Assembly: GCF_000175935.2 (NCBI RefSeq)
Contig: NC_014837.1
Location: 1,550,001-1,614,000 of the forward strand
DNA length: 64,000 nt
Direction: 5' to 3'
Source: Pantoea sp. At-9b
GTDB lineage: Bacteria; Pseudomonadota; Gammaproteobacteria; Enterobacterales; Enterobacteriaceae
The translations under genes and the position numbers were made by a program. Positions 28,339 to 36,863 of this stretch are shown here, piece by piece. Below the pieces are notes generated by a model that worked only from the letters and a program-made list of their open reading frames with translations, was not told where the DNA came from and did no database searches. Position 1 is the stretch's first letter; each line of letters starts with the position of its first letter.

Positions 28339-28683
28339 CTATTTTTGACCACCGACGACAGGGACAACTGCAATCTTGCGATTGTAGCGAGCTGTTTGCT
28401 CCACATTTTTATGCCCCGATATCGCCTGTTTCTCATATAAATTCCCATCCAAATCAGAAATGCCTTTTGCCTTAAGATCGTGGAAAGTGAAATCGAAGGT
28501 CATCTCTGGAAATTTTTCTTTTGCTTCCTTCTTCGCTTTTAGCCAGTGGCTGTTAAAGCCATCACGGGTATATTTCGCACCTGATGGCTGGTGGATCACA
28601 TAAATGCTACTCATCCCTGATTTTAACGGCAGGGTTGATGCATCCCTGATAATTTTCTCAATACGCGGAGACCTGTCGGGCAC
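28339..28683 (-). pseudogene. phage tyrosine integrase, C-terminal remnant
   Basis: A 114-residue stretch corresponding to the catalytic end of a phage integrase: FTFHDLKAKGISD (box II region), SGHKNVEQTARYNRK with the His and the probable nucleophile Tyr. The N-terminal two-thirds (arm-binding and core-binding domains, first catalytic Arg) are missing, as homology stops near 28680 and another phage gene begins in the opposite direction. The remnant points towards the left attachment site, the normal integrase position. Confidence 0.82.
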
Positions 28684-28694
28684 GAATCTGCTGG

Positions 28695-28970
28695 TTGAAT
28701 ACTTTGCAGCCCGACGCGGTGCCCTTGCTGGTGGACATACGGAAATTCGAAGAACTGGACAGGGTCGAGCTGTTTAACAAATCGGTCAGGACGGCGGCAC
28801 AGCGCGGCCATGTAGACCAAATTATTGAACTGGCGGTGGAAGACGGGGTGATTGATGCAGATGAAGCAGCAGAAATTATGGAACACCACCGCAGACATCT
28901 TGCTGCACGAGATGAGGAAGTGCGGTCGATTGTCACGGCATTCAGCCGAAGGAAACCCCAGAAAGGTTGA
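28695..28970 (+). CDS. small phage protein of unknown function, possibly N-terminally truncated
   Basis: A 91-residue acidic, helical protein: PLLVDIRKFEELDRVELF, AAQRGHVDQIIELAVEDG, DADEAAEIMEHHRRHLAARD. The TTG start at 28695 has no ribosome site and the frame is open further upstream, where the integrase remnant ends, so a deletion may have removed the natural beginning. I do not recognise the family; composition and context suggest an early-region prophage gene. Confidence 0.5.
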   Translation: MNTLQPDAVPLLVDIRKFEELDRVELFNKSVRTAAQRGHVDQIIELAVEDGVIDADEAAEIMEHHRRHLAARDEEVRSIVTAFSRRKPQKG

Positions 28971-29034
28971 CGCCCAAGATTGCAGTCCCGGGCGTCGATT
29001 TGCGAATAAATCACCGGCATGGAGAAGTAATCAC

Positions 29035-29223
29035 ATGGTCATTGTAAGCCAGAAAAAACCTTCAGAGCAATTCCTCTGCCGGATACTGGCTGGCGTATTG
29101 GTCTATGAGCAAAGAATAAACGCTGCTGGTGGAGCTAACAACTACCAGAAAGTCAGCGACAAGGTAGTTAAGGCTGCATGGAATGATTATTACCAGCAGC
29201 CGGAGAATCAGGGGGGAGCATGA
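29035..29223 (+). CDS. small phage protein of unknown function
   Basis: A 62-residue protein (MVIVSQKKPSEQFLCRILAG...) with GGAG ten bases upstream of ATG 29035. Its stop overlaps the start of the next small gene (GCATGA), a usual arrangement in phage early operons. No known domain recognised. Confidence 0.55.
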   Translation: MVIVSQKKPSEQFLCRILAGVLVYEQRINAAGGANNYQKVSDKVVKAAWNDYYQQPENQGGA

Positions 29224-29396
29224 ATCCCTCTGATTTTATTCACAAACATATCGTTAAGGTATTAGTGGGTGAGGGATACCCTGAAGGCGTTGCCCAGCGC
29301 GGTGCACGTAAGGGAGTTGACAGAGCAGGGCGTGAAGATTATCGACGGCCATCACCGCTGGCATGGCGCGAAGCTGGCACAGGCAGCAGGTCATGA
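29220..29396 (+). pseudogene. small phage early protein joined to out-of-frame ParB-like sequence
   Basis: The first about 34 residues (MNPSDFIHKHIVKVLVGEGY PEGVAQRGAR, broken here) look like the short phage proteins with the GEGFxExxAQRGA motif found before replication genes. From about base 29315 the DNA belongs to a ParB-like gene in another frame, so the remaining 24 residues are meaningless readthrough. A deletion junction lies near 29310-29320. Confidence 0.5.
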
Positions 29397-29927
29397 AATC
29401 CGCTTGGAGTGCAAAGACTTTGTAGGCGGTGAAGCCGATCGCATTGCCTTCATGGTAACAAGCAGCCAGGGCAGGGCATTAGAACCTTGGAACGTGCCGC
29501 CGCGTATCAGCGCATGATCAATCAGGGTTGGGAACCGGCAGAAATTGCCAGGAAAGTGAAGCGTTCACCCGCTGATGTGGATCACCACCTCCAGTTACTG
29601 ACCGTGGGTGATGGCCTGCTTGCAATGGTTAAAACTGGCGAAGTTGCGGTGACGACCGCTGTAGCGCTGGTCCGGGAGCATTGAGCCAAAGCCGAGACGG
29701 TAGCCAAAACCCAGCTGGAGAAAGCCAAAGCCAGTGGCAAGAAGAAACTGACCCGTTCCGCTGCTATGCCGCAGTTCAGCGCAGTAAAAGCAAGGCGCTT
29801 GGCAGAATTGCTTTGTGAAGCTGAATATATTGGGATCAAAGATGGGAAAGCTGTGTTGCATCATGATGATAAATACACTCAGGAAATAATGACACTCCTC
29901 GCAGATTATCGTGGAGTAATATTGTAA
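29315..29927 (+). pseudogene. ParB-like nuclease-domain phage protein, broken
   Basis: Three in-order pieces of one protein can be read. The first (frame of base 29269) has VKIIDGHHRWHGAKLAQAAG and FVGGEADRIAFMVTSSQGRAL. A shift near 29478-29487 moves to the frame with LERAAAYQRMINQGWEPAEIARKVKRSPADVDHHLQLL-type sequence, a ParB helix-turn-helix. That frame meets TGA at 29682 but continues with clearly related sequence to TAA at 29925-29927. The N-terminal part is also missing. So the gene has a 5' deletion, one frameshift and one nonsense codon. In phages such proteins are DNA-binding or regulatory. Confidence 0.75.
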
Positions 29928-30216
29928 AGTGGGTGTGGCGGAAAGCTCTACCTTCTAATCCAGTAATTCGCGCTAATGCATTAATGTTTATCTATTAGGA
30001 TGCTAATTAATAATATTGTGTTGGTTTTTCGCACTGTGACTGAGGTGGGCATAGGATTTCATTAGCATCAGAGTCGTAGTAGATACATGATTTTTATAGT
30101 GTTACTGGCGGATTAAAGAATAACCCTTACCGAAGGGGTGAGGAATATTTATCCGGCTATACTAATCTTAAATGGAAATTAACCATGTCAATTAATTCAT
30201 GTTTCTGAGGTATCTT

Positions 30217-30666
30217 ATGAAAATAAAACCTAAAGATTTACTTGCTTGGGATATAGTGTCGGTTGTTCTTGATACGGTTGATCCCATGGAGAGGAAATAT
30301 CTTAGTGATGTGATTTATAGTAGTATTAATGAAAAGCGTGTTAGTGATATTCCTGGTGCATTCGATACTTCTGAGGTGATTCAATATACATCGCAAAATT
30401 TATTCTTGGCTGTCAAGTATGTTTTAGGGATCGTTATTCCTATTTACCTAGATGGGTTTATTTCTTTGAGTTTAGAGGATTTAAAGGAAAGATATAAGCG
30501 GCGCAATCCTAAACCGGAGGAGAGTAAATATAATGTGAATCATACTCCAAAAGAAGTCGAAGAAATTATTCTTTCATACTGTGTGAAGAATAAAATAACA
30601 AAGGAGGTGGCTGAAAGTATTGCAAATGCTGTGTTGGTTAGTTTGTTCCTTACTAAACGAAGGTGA
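30217..30666 (+). CDS. unknown 149-aa protein, first gene of an AT-rich protease cassette
   Basis: A soluble, mostly helical protein starting MKIKPKDLLAWDIVSVVLDT, with TGAGG seven bases before ATG 30217. A weakly hydrophobic stretch (LFLAVKYVLGIVIPIYLDGF, about residues 68-87) could be amphipathic or membrane-associated. The C-terminal part HTPKEVEEIILSYCVKNKITKEVAESIANAVL looks helical. No known family recognised. Base composition is far more AT-rich than the surrounding genome. The next gene starts three bases after its stop, so the two are an operon and probably act together. Uninterrupted reading frame, in contrast to the decayed phage genes around it. Confidence 0.75.
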   Translation: MKIKPKDLLAWDIVSVVLDTVDPMERKYLSDVIYSSINEKRVSDIPGAFDTSEVIQYTSQNLFLAVKYVLGIVIPIYLDGFISLSLEDLKERYKRRNPKPEESKYNVNHTPKEVEEIILSYCVKNKITKEVAESIANAVLVSLFLTKRR

Positions 30667-30669
30667 TTT

Positions 30670-32379
30670 ATGGATAGAATAAATCAGTTTTCATTTTATG
30701 ATGAATCGAAAATGGGTGTGAACTACCTTATTTTTGCAATGTCTTTTATTACGTTCTCTAATAATGGACCTTTGACGATTTTATTTTATTTTGTTGGTTT
30801 TCGGGTTTCATTCTCACTATTGGGTCTTTTTGACCTGCTTTTTCTGTTCATCATAACGATAATAATAGTTGTCTATATGCAACTGAGTCGAGGTGTTAAA
30901 TATAAGATTCAATCTTTTCCTTTAGATGAAAGGTCTTTTTTAAAGTATTGTGAAAGTGCATGTAAGGCAATAACAAGCAAGAGAATAAAAATACTTACAA
31001 CTTCAACTATTGGACTCAACGCTTTTTACCACCTGACATCACTAAAATCCAGCATGGTTGTTGAAAAGGGTCTTTTATTGAGGTTTAAAAGGGGGGAGGA
31101 CATTTCAGGAATTGTAGCTCATGAAAGCGCACATATCGAAAGGAAGGATTATTGGTATATCACATTCTTACTTAGTATGACTTATGCGTTTGTGTTTTTA
31201 AATCTAATGAAAATTGTAATTGTAGGGATTCATTATTGGGTGTTGTGGTTTGACAAAGCAGCAATACTTGACAGTTATATCGGGAAGGCACATTATCTCT
31301 TTCGCTCTATCCCTGATTTTCTTTATTATAACTTTAACAGCGCAATGTTAATTGTCGTGTTTTCATTGCTTGCACGGCACTTTATCCGCCTAAGGGAATT
31401 TCTCACCGATGAATTCGCTGCTCAGAGAGGATTTAGAGAGAGTATAATTAATCGGCTTTCACAAAATATTAAATCATCTAATAGCATATTATCTTTTCAT
31501 CCTAGCGCAAAAGCAAGAAAAGATGCATTGTCTGATGGTTCTCTTTGGGAGAAAGCCGACTATGGATTTATTTTTTCTTCTACATTTTGTTTTTTGATTA
31601 TTATTAATTTGCTTTATAGTAAGTTGGAAGTATATATTCCAGAGGTTAATGATGAGGATTTTTTTGATTTCTTTAGTGGAAGGTCTCTTTCTTTTTTTCC
31701 TTTAGTAATCTTAACGACTCTAGTGTTTGTTTTTTCCACCATGCTGATTTTGAATCATATCAATAGGTTTTCATCTACGTTAGTTTATAAAAAAAATAAC
31801 CTGCAAGAGAACTCTCGGCAGATGATATTGTGTTTTATTTATGCGTTGTTAGGATGCACCTTATCTATTGTGTTCAATGGTAATGTGGTTGTGGAACTAT
31901 TTTTATCATCAAAACATGAGGGTGGTGATAATGTTTTTAGCATGATGAGGGTTGGTTATTTATTCTTTTTTTATTATTCTTCACTGATAATCGTTACAGC
32001 TTTCGTTTCTTCATATTTCTATATGATGGTGGAAATAAGATCTTCAGTGTTGAGGTTTGGATATCTTTTTGTTTTGTGGTGGGTATTGTTTTGGTTGGTG
32101 GCAACGATGTTGAATTCGTTGTATGTATGGGTGGGGTATAATATACCTTATGCACCGTCATTTTACGAGGAAGTAACTAGGTTAATATTTCCTGAGGCAT
32201 TGGAAATCCCTAAGAGTGAGTTTTTAAGAAATTCTCCACCTCTATTGGTTTTTGCTCCGATTTTTATTTTTATTTTATTGGTTTTTATTTTAATTGCGAA
32301 GCCTGCAAGGGCTAGCAATCGGATTATGCCTTATGGATTGAATGATCATTATATTAGTAGTTCGTCAAGGGTGAAATGA
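30670..32379 (+). CDS. polytopic membrane metalloprotease, M48-like
   Basis: A 569-residue membrane protein with about ten or eleven hydrophobic helices. The zinc motif is GIVAHESAH (HExxH: His151, Glu152, His155). The third ligand is probably Glu243 in REFLTDEFAAQRGF, which mirrors the ExxxD helix of M48 peptidases, and SFHPSAKARKDAL (about residues 275-287) mirrors their HP...R motif. The first 160 residues hold three helices and a cytosolic domain, as in HtpX/Ste24 relatives. After the protease core comes an unusual C-terminal half with five or six more helices. No start problem: ATG 30670 follows AAGGTGATTT. AT-rich, intact, and coupled to the preceding unknown gene. Function unknown; phage defence or membrane-stress role is only inference. 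Confidence 0.8.
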   Translation: MDRINQFSFYDESKMGVNYLIFAMSFITFSNNGPLTILFYFVGFRVSFSLLGLFDLLFLFIITIIIVVYMQLSRGVKYKIQSFPLDERSFLKYCESACKAITSKRIKILTTSTIGLNAFYHLTSLKSSMVVEKGLLLRFKRGEDISGIVAHESAHIERKDYWYITFLLSMTYAFVFLNLMKIVIVGIHYWVLWFDKAAILDSYIGKAHYLFRSIPDFLYYNFNSAMLIVVFSLLARHFIRLREFLTDEFAAQRGFRESIINRLSQNIKSSNSILSFHPSAKARKDALSDGSLWEKADYGFIFSSTFCFLIIINLLYSKLEVYIPEVNDEDFFDFFSGRSLSFFPLVILTTLVFVFSTMLILNHINRFSSTLVYKKNNLQENSRQMILCFIYALLGCTLSIVFNGNVVVELFLSSKHEGGDNVFSMMRVGYLFFFYYSSLIIVTAFVSSYFYMMVEIRSSVLRFGYLFVLWWVLFWLVATMLNSLYVWVGYNIPYAPSFYEEVTRLIFPEALEIPKSEFLRNSPPLLVFAPIFIFILLVFILIAKPARASNRIMPYGLNDHYISSSSRVK

Positions 32380-32950
32380 TGGATGTTATTAATTCTTATG
32401 TGAAGATGTTTCTCAATTAACAGTGTTGGCGATGTCGTTAATTAAGTGTCTGTAGAGTGTCAATTTAGAAATGAAACTTTCTCTTTTTTGGTTTTTTCTC
32501 TTACCCTGATAGAAATGCACCTCGGGGTTTGCTTTTTTTTCGATTTTCTTAGCGAGGTTTTTTGTTTAATGTATTGAATTGCTGCCAATTATTCATACTG
32601 TGTAATGTAAGGCGCCCCGATGTGTGATTTTATTTTCAACTGACTATGGGTGTTTGGAATCAAGTTAATTATGATTGAATATTTTAGTTTTGGTGATTTA
32701 CCGCATGAACTTGGATTTAACATTTCATTAGGTGCCTGTCGGATTGGCCTGCAAGCTAAACATTGCAGTTATGAAAGGAAAGTACAGGCACTTTTGGGGC
32801 GATTTTAGCAAGAGATGTTTTTCCCTTTTTATTACGCTATTATGAATTGTTGATGATTATTTGCAGATACCATTGGCAAAGGTTGGTCCCGTTCATTTGC
32901 AGATGATGGGACTGGACCGGATAACAACGAAACGGCATTGAGTAGTTAGT
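32380..32950. other. 571-base AT-rich intergenic region after the protease gene
   Basis: No gene is supported. A 45-codon open frame (32671-32808) lacks a ribosome site and resemblance to known proteins. T-rich stretches near 32480-32560 could end the cassette transcript, without a clear hairpin. The GC content rises again towards 32860. Confidence 0.45.
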
Positions 32951-33430
32951 ATGAATCAACTTTTAGTGATTGATGGTGTTTCTGTACGTCAGGATAAAGT
33001 GGGGCGTTACTGCCTTCTCGTGCTTGAGTCAGCTTCAAAGCTGCTGAATTTCTCAAGCTCATCAAAACTGGGCGCTTACCAAAAGATCCAACAGCATTAC
33101 GGTATCCCCAATATGATGCCTGTATATGCCATTGACGCTCCAGCCGATGCAGCAGATGGATCAAGCCGCGCAAGTTTCTCACTTACCTCATCGCTGAAAA
33201 CTCATGGCATTAAGTTAACGGCAAGCCAGGCATACAAGCTGCTGGAAAAGGTCGGTGTTGTTGAGCAAAAGGTGAGAGTGAGCCGATCAGCGCCTAGTGG
33301 CGTTAAAAACTTCTGGTCACTCACTGCCAAAGGCTACATGTACGGTAAAAACATGTCATTGCAGGGTAGTCAAAATCCATCCCAGTTCCGTGAGGATTGG
33401 GACAAAGCGACAGAAGACAGTCAGAAGTAA
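32951..33430 (+). CDS. phage antirepressor-like protein
   Basis: A 159-residue protein. The C-terminal part KLTASQAYKLLEKVGVVEQKVRVSRSAPSGVKNFWSLTAKGYMYGKN (in pieces of the pattern T-x-Q-x-x-x-LLE-x-x-G ... WxLTxKGxxYGKN) is the winged-helix-like KilAC/antirepressor ending common in lambdoid prophages. The N-terminus (LLVIDGVSVRQDKVGRYCLL) resembles short phage proteins too. Probably a regulator of the lost lytic programme. No ribosome site is obvious before ATG 32951, so the start is approximate. Confidence 0.6.
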   Translation: MNQLLVIDGVSVRQDKVGRYCLLVLESASKLLNFSSSSKLGAYQKIQQHYGIPNMMPVYAIDAPADAADGSSRASFSLTSSLKTHGIKLTASQAYKLLEKVGVVEQKVRVSRSAPSGVKNFWSLTAKGYMYGKNMSLQGSQNPSQFREDWDKATEDSQK

Positions 33431-33562
33431 TCATAAAAAGGCGTGCTGATAGTGCGCCTGATCATGGTTATTTAATTAACATCCCGATTCGTTAAGAAAG
33501 ATGTTCACTCGGAAGATTCTTAGAGCTAATTTGTGAACTCTCTTGTCGAAAAGGAGGTTGTT

Positions 33563-33883
33563 ATGAAAGATGGCCTGTATCACGTACATTTTAAAAGTAA
33601 TCAACAGGACTTTGGGGCCGGAGTCGTCACCGTAAGGCAGGGTAAGGTTAATGGTGGAGATTTTGGATATTTTTATCAGGGTGATATCTCAGAAGATGCA
33701 GCCCTGTTAAAGGTTACAAGATTTAATGACCAGGTGACCTCAGTGTTTGGTCCGGTCAAAGAGTTCATGCTTGATTTGAAAGTGAAACCTGTAATGGGCT
33801 ATCACATTTTGGATGGGCATATTCAGGGCAGACCTGATATGCAAATTCAGATACACACGCGATTACTATCTGATTTGGTCTAA
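33563..33883 (+). CDS. GrlR-family protein
   Basis: A 106-residue protein beginning MKDGLYHVHFKSNQQDFGAG and continuing VNGGDFGYFYQGDIS, the signature of the GrlR family of beta-barrel (lipocalin-like) regulators. In attaching-and-effacing E. coli GrlR holds back the LEE activator GrlA, but many homologues of unknown role occur in prophages. AAGGAGG lies seven bases before ATG 33563. No grlA-like partner is visible here. A terminator follows immediately. Confidence 0.78.
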   Translation: MKDGLYHVHFKSNQQDFGAGVVTVRQGKVNGGDFGYFYQGDISEDAALLKVTRFNDQVTSVFGPVKEFMLDLKVKPVMGYHILDGHIQGRPDMQIQIHTRLLSDLV

Positions 33884-33894
33884 AAACAATGCAC

Positions 33895-33918
33895 AAACCG
33901 CCTTAAGGGCGGTTTTTT
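33895..33918 (+). terminator. terminator after the GrlR-like gene
   Basis: Stem AAACCGCC / GGCGGTTT around TTAAG, followed by seven T. It starts 12 bases after the stop codon. Confidence 0.88.
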
Positions 33919-34099
33919 TGAATCCTCCGACAAGGGATAACAGTTAGCCACGCTGTGAACGTCGAAATCATCACGCACAGTGACTTTCGGATTGCTGTGC
34001 ATTCACATACTACAGGGATGTTTGTTGAAAGAGAAAAAACAGCAAACGTTAAAAGATAAAATAGCCGCCCCGATGGACGGCTATTTTTACTTATAAAAA

Positions 34100-34300
34100 T
34101 CAATCAATTTGCTTCGAAAAATGGATTTTTACTGAATTTTCTTGGTCATGATCATTATTAAATGTGCTGGTAACACCACTTGTTTTGTAGCTAAGGTTTT
34201 TACCTTCTTGAGTGTAACTCATACACACAGACGCATTATTATCATACGTAACCACACGATAGACCACACCATCTACAACCTTTTGCTGGTCAAAAATCAA
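34100..34300 (-). CDS. small unknown protein, AT-rich, start uncertain
   Basis: At least 66 residues (VVDGVVYRVVTYDNNASVCMSYTQ...) can be read on the minus strand from a TTG at 34300. The frame remains open upstream to 34381, where an ATA codon stands six bases after AAAAGGA; with that codon the protein would have 93 residues beginning xPKITIGADSKST. A natural ATG may have mutated to ATA. No family recognised. Composition matches the foreign AT-rich cargo. Confidence 0.4.
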   Translation of the reverse strand: MIFDQQKVVDGVVYRVVTYDNNASVCMSYTQEGKNLSYKTSGVTSTFNNDHDQENSVKIHFSKQID

Positions 34301-34531
34301 ACCTTCTTGATCAAAGATAAAACCACTTACGTTGTTATGTAGGGTAGATTTACTGTCTGCACCAATAGTTATTTTTGGTATTGAATTGTCCTTTTATAGT
34401 AAACGTTCATTTTTGAGTGCAAGAAGCATTCTAGGATAATTCCTAGCGATCTAATTAACAAATCATACTTCTCACGCTGTTTTCAGACATTTTATATGAA
34501 GAAAACATGAAAGATCATTAAGGGGTGATTA

Positions 34532-34883
34532 GTGCCAGGTTTAATTCCTCGCGCTTGTCGTAAGTGCGGCGGTCCCGGCACAACAACTAACCGTTCTGGT
34601 TATTGTGAAGCGCATCGACATGAAGGATGGCAGCTGCATCAGCAGGGCAAGAGCCTCCATGAGCGTGGCCTATGGCAGTCAGTGGGATATCAGACGTACC
34701 CGCATTCTGAGGCGGGATAATCAACTATGTCAGAGCTGCCTGTGGAATGGCCGCGCTGTTGAAGCGAAGATCGTCGATCACATCTTAGCCAAAGCACATG
34801 GGGGAACCGATGATGATTCGAACCTCGAAAGCCTGTGCTGGCCCTGCCATTGCGGTAAAACGTCACGCGAATGGCTCAAATGA
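34532..34883 (+). pseudogene. phage HNH endonuclease, frameshifted
   Basis: The first frame (GTG 34532, AAGGGG upstream) gives PRACRKCGGPGTTTNRSGYC and GKSLHERG, a zinc-binding N-terminus. After about 34667 the related sequence goes on in another frame: YGSQWDIRRTRILRRDNQLCQSC, then VDHILAKAHGGTDDDSNLESLCWPCHCGKT, the HNH core. One extra C in GGCCTATGGC explains the break. Intact relatives sit just before terminase genes and help cos-type packaging; the same position is kept here. Confidence 0.82.
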
Positions 34884-35043
34884 TATCGATTCTCAATTTC
34901 ATCTGAGGTGAGGGGGGAGGGGCGGGTCAAATCTCTGGAGCCTTTCGCGCTCAGGACCGCCGCCTAGGTTTTTTTCGCACCGCCGCAGGTTAGAAAACTT
35001 TTTTTGGGGTTCCCCAATGAGTGATTAATAGGAGTTTTCGATT

Positions 35044-35517
35044 ATGTCAGGACCGCCGAAGACCCCGACACGCCTGGCTTTAGTGAAAGGGAACCCATCG
35101 AAAAGGCCCATCAACAAAAATGAGCCAAAACCGCCTTTTGGGGTGCCCCTAACGCTGAAGCATTTCGACAAGATGGGGAAATACTGGTTTAAGCGCATTG
35201 GCGATGAACTTTCAGCTGTTGGTGTGATGACCACGCTGGACGGTAAAGCGCTGGAGCTATTGATCGAAGCCTATACCGAGTATCGCCAGCATTGCGAAAT
35301 TTTGGCCGAAGAGGGTTACACCTACAAAACTGTTTCTGCCACGGGGGAAGATATCGTGAAGGCTCACCCGGCAGCAGTCATGAAGTCCGATGCGTGGAAA
35401 CGCATACGGGCAATGCTCACTGAATTCGGCATGACCCCGGCCAGCCGCTCTAAAGTTGGAGCTAAAGGCCCGGCTGAGGTCGATCCTCTGGAAGAGTTTC
35501 TTAAAAAGCGCAAATGA
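35044..35517 (+). CDS. phage terminase small subunit (P27 family)
   Basis: A 157-residue protein with basic N-terminus (MSGPPKTPTRLALVKGNPSKRPI) and the P27-type central helices LTLKHFDKMGKYWFKRIGDEL, ending LEEFLKKRK. It recognises phage DNA for packaging. Ribosome site is GGAG before ATG 35044. Reading frame intact. It is followed at three bases by the truncated large subunit. Confidence 0.85.
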   Translation: MSGPPKTPTRLALVKGNPSKRPINKNEPKPPFGVPLTLKHFDKMGKYWFKRIGDELSAVGVMTTLDGKALELLIEAYTEYRQHCEILAEEGYTYKTVSATGEDIVKAHPAAVMKSDAWKRIRAMLTEFGMTPASRSKVGAKGPAEVDPLEEFLKKRK

Positions 35518-35520
35518 TGA

Positions 35521-36612
35521 ATGGCAACTGTTCAGGCTGGTATTCAGTACGCAGAGCACGTGCTGTCTGGCAAGATTGTTGCTGGCGAACTGGTGCGCCT
35601 GGTGTGCCAGCGGTTTCTCAATGATTTAGAGCATGGGCCGGAACGCGGTATCTACTTCAGTGAGGACCGCGCCCAGCATATTCTCGACTTTTATAACTTT
35701 GTTCCTCGCGTCAAAGGTGCGCTGGCAGGTAAGCCAATAGAGCTTATGCCCTGGCACATCTTCATCCTGATAAATCTGTTTGGTTTCATCATTCCTCTGA
35801 TTGATGAGGTCACAGGTGAGCAGGTGCCAGACGATGACGGCGATCCTGTCATCGTTCGCCGTTTTCGTACCGCTTATAACGAAGTGGCGCGTAAAAACGC
35901 CAAATCAACGGTTTCATCGGGTATCGGTCTCTATATGACTGGCGCTGATGGTGAGGGTGGAGCGGAAGTCTATTCCGCAGCAACAACCCGAAACCAGGCG
36001 CGCATCGTGTTTGATGATGCCAAAAAAATGATTAAGAAAGCGCCCTGGACACTGGGACGTCTCTTTGGTCACGTAAAGCTGAATATTCACCAGGAAAGAA
36101 CGGCATCAAAGTTTGAGCCGCTTTCCAGCGATGCAAATAACTTGGATGGTCTTAACATTCACTGTGGGATAGTCGATGAGCTGCATGCTCACCGCATCCG
36201 TGACGTATGGGACGTGCTTGAAACGGCGACCGGTGCCCGTCTTCAGTCACTGCTGTTTGCCATCACTACAGCGGGAACCAACAAAGAGGGCATTTGCTTT
36301 GAGCAGCGCGATTACGCTATCAAAGTGCTGCGCGGCGTGGTGGATGACCGGCTCGACTGGAACGAACTGATGGTGCCGCGCCCGGCTGCAACAATGCTGG
36401 TCTCCACGGCTGACGGTTTCGCGCTGGTCGACAAATCCATCTGGCCGAAAGAAGGGGACACGATTTACTTTGAGGCATTCGGTCAATATCAATTGGGGCT
36501 ATTCGGCAGCCAATACATCATCTGCCAGGACGGTGATGCGCTTGAGGGTGAAGCACTGGAAGAGGTGACGATTGTCGGTGTGCAGACGTGGGGGAGTTGT
36601 ATCGGTGCATGA
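35521..36612 (+). pseudogene. terminase large subunit N-terminal part fused to a UmuD-like C-terminal tail
   Basis: A 363-residue open frame made of two unrelated parts. Residues 1 to about 278 are the ATPase of an HK97-type large terminase: the Walker A motif is in NEVARKNAKSTVSSG and the Walker B in CGIVDELHAHR. The nuclease half is missing. From about residue 280 (NELMVPRPAATMLV) to the end the sequence looks like the C-terminal domain of a phage UmuD/LexA-like S24 protein (AGDTIYFE-type and QDGDALEGEALEEVTIVGV elements). The junction lies about 36345-36365. The frame is open through the junction, so a chimeric protein could be made, but neither function is likely to remain. Confidence 0.72.
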
Positions 36613-36738
36613 CGATAACAGGCCGACAATCTGAACCAGAAAACAGGCGAGTTTTACCATCATTTTGCCATCGTTTTACCATTGCGAAATTCAGGCAACA
36701 AAAAAGCAGCCGTAAATGGCTACTTTCTTTGGGAGTTT

Positions 36739-36785
36739 TGGTCGGCACGAGAGGATTTGAACCTCCGCCCCCTGACACCCCATGA
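36739..36785 (-). pseudogene. 3' fragment of a tRNA-Pro (GGG) gene, remnant attachment site
   Basis: On the minus strand the 47 bases run from the anticodon region (TCATGGGGTGTC) through GGTTCAAATCC T-arm to TCGTGCCGACCA, matching the 3' half of E. coli proL as I recall it, including CCA. No 5' half exists nearby. It lies 127 bases after the UmuD-like tail, so it is best read as the attachment site of a different prophage that targets tRNA-Pro, captured in this mosaic. Confidence 0.8.
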
Positions 36786-36863
36786 TAGTGAGCAATATTA
36801 ATTCCGTAAAAAAAGCCCGCTGGCAACGGGCTTAAATAGTTGATGACAAGGTTGTGTTATTTA

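Noticed and set aside
32671..32808. 45-codon open frame after the protease gene
   Set aside because: No ribosome site, no recognisable protein and AT-rich spacer composition.
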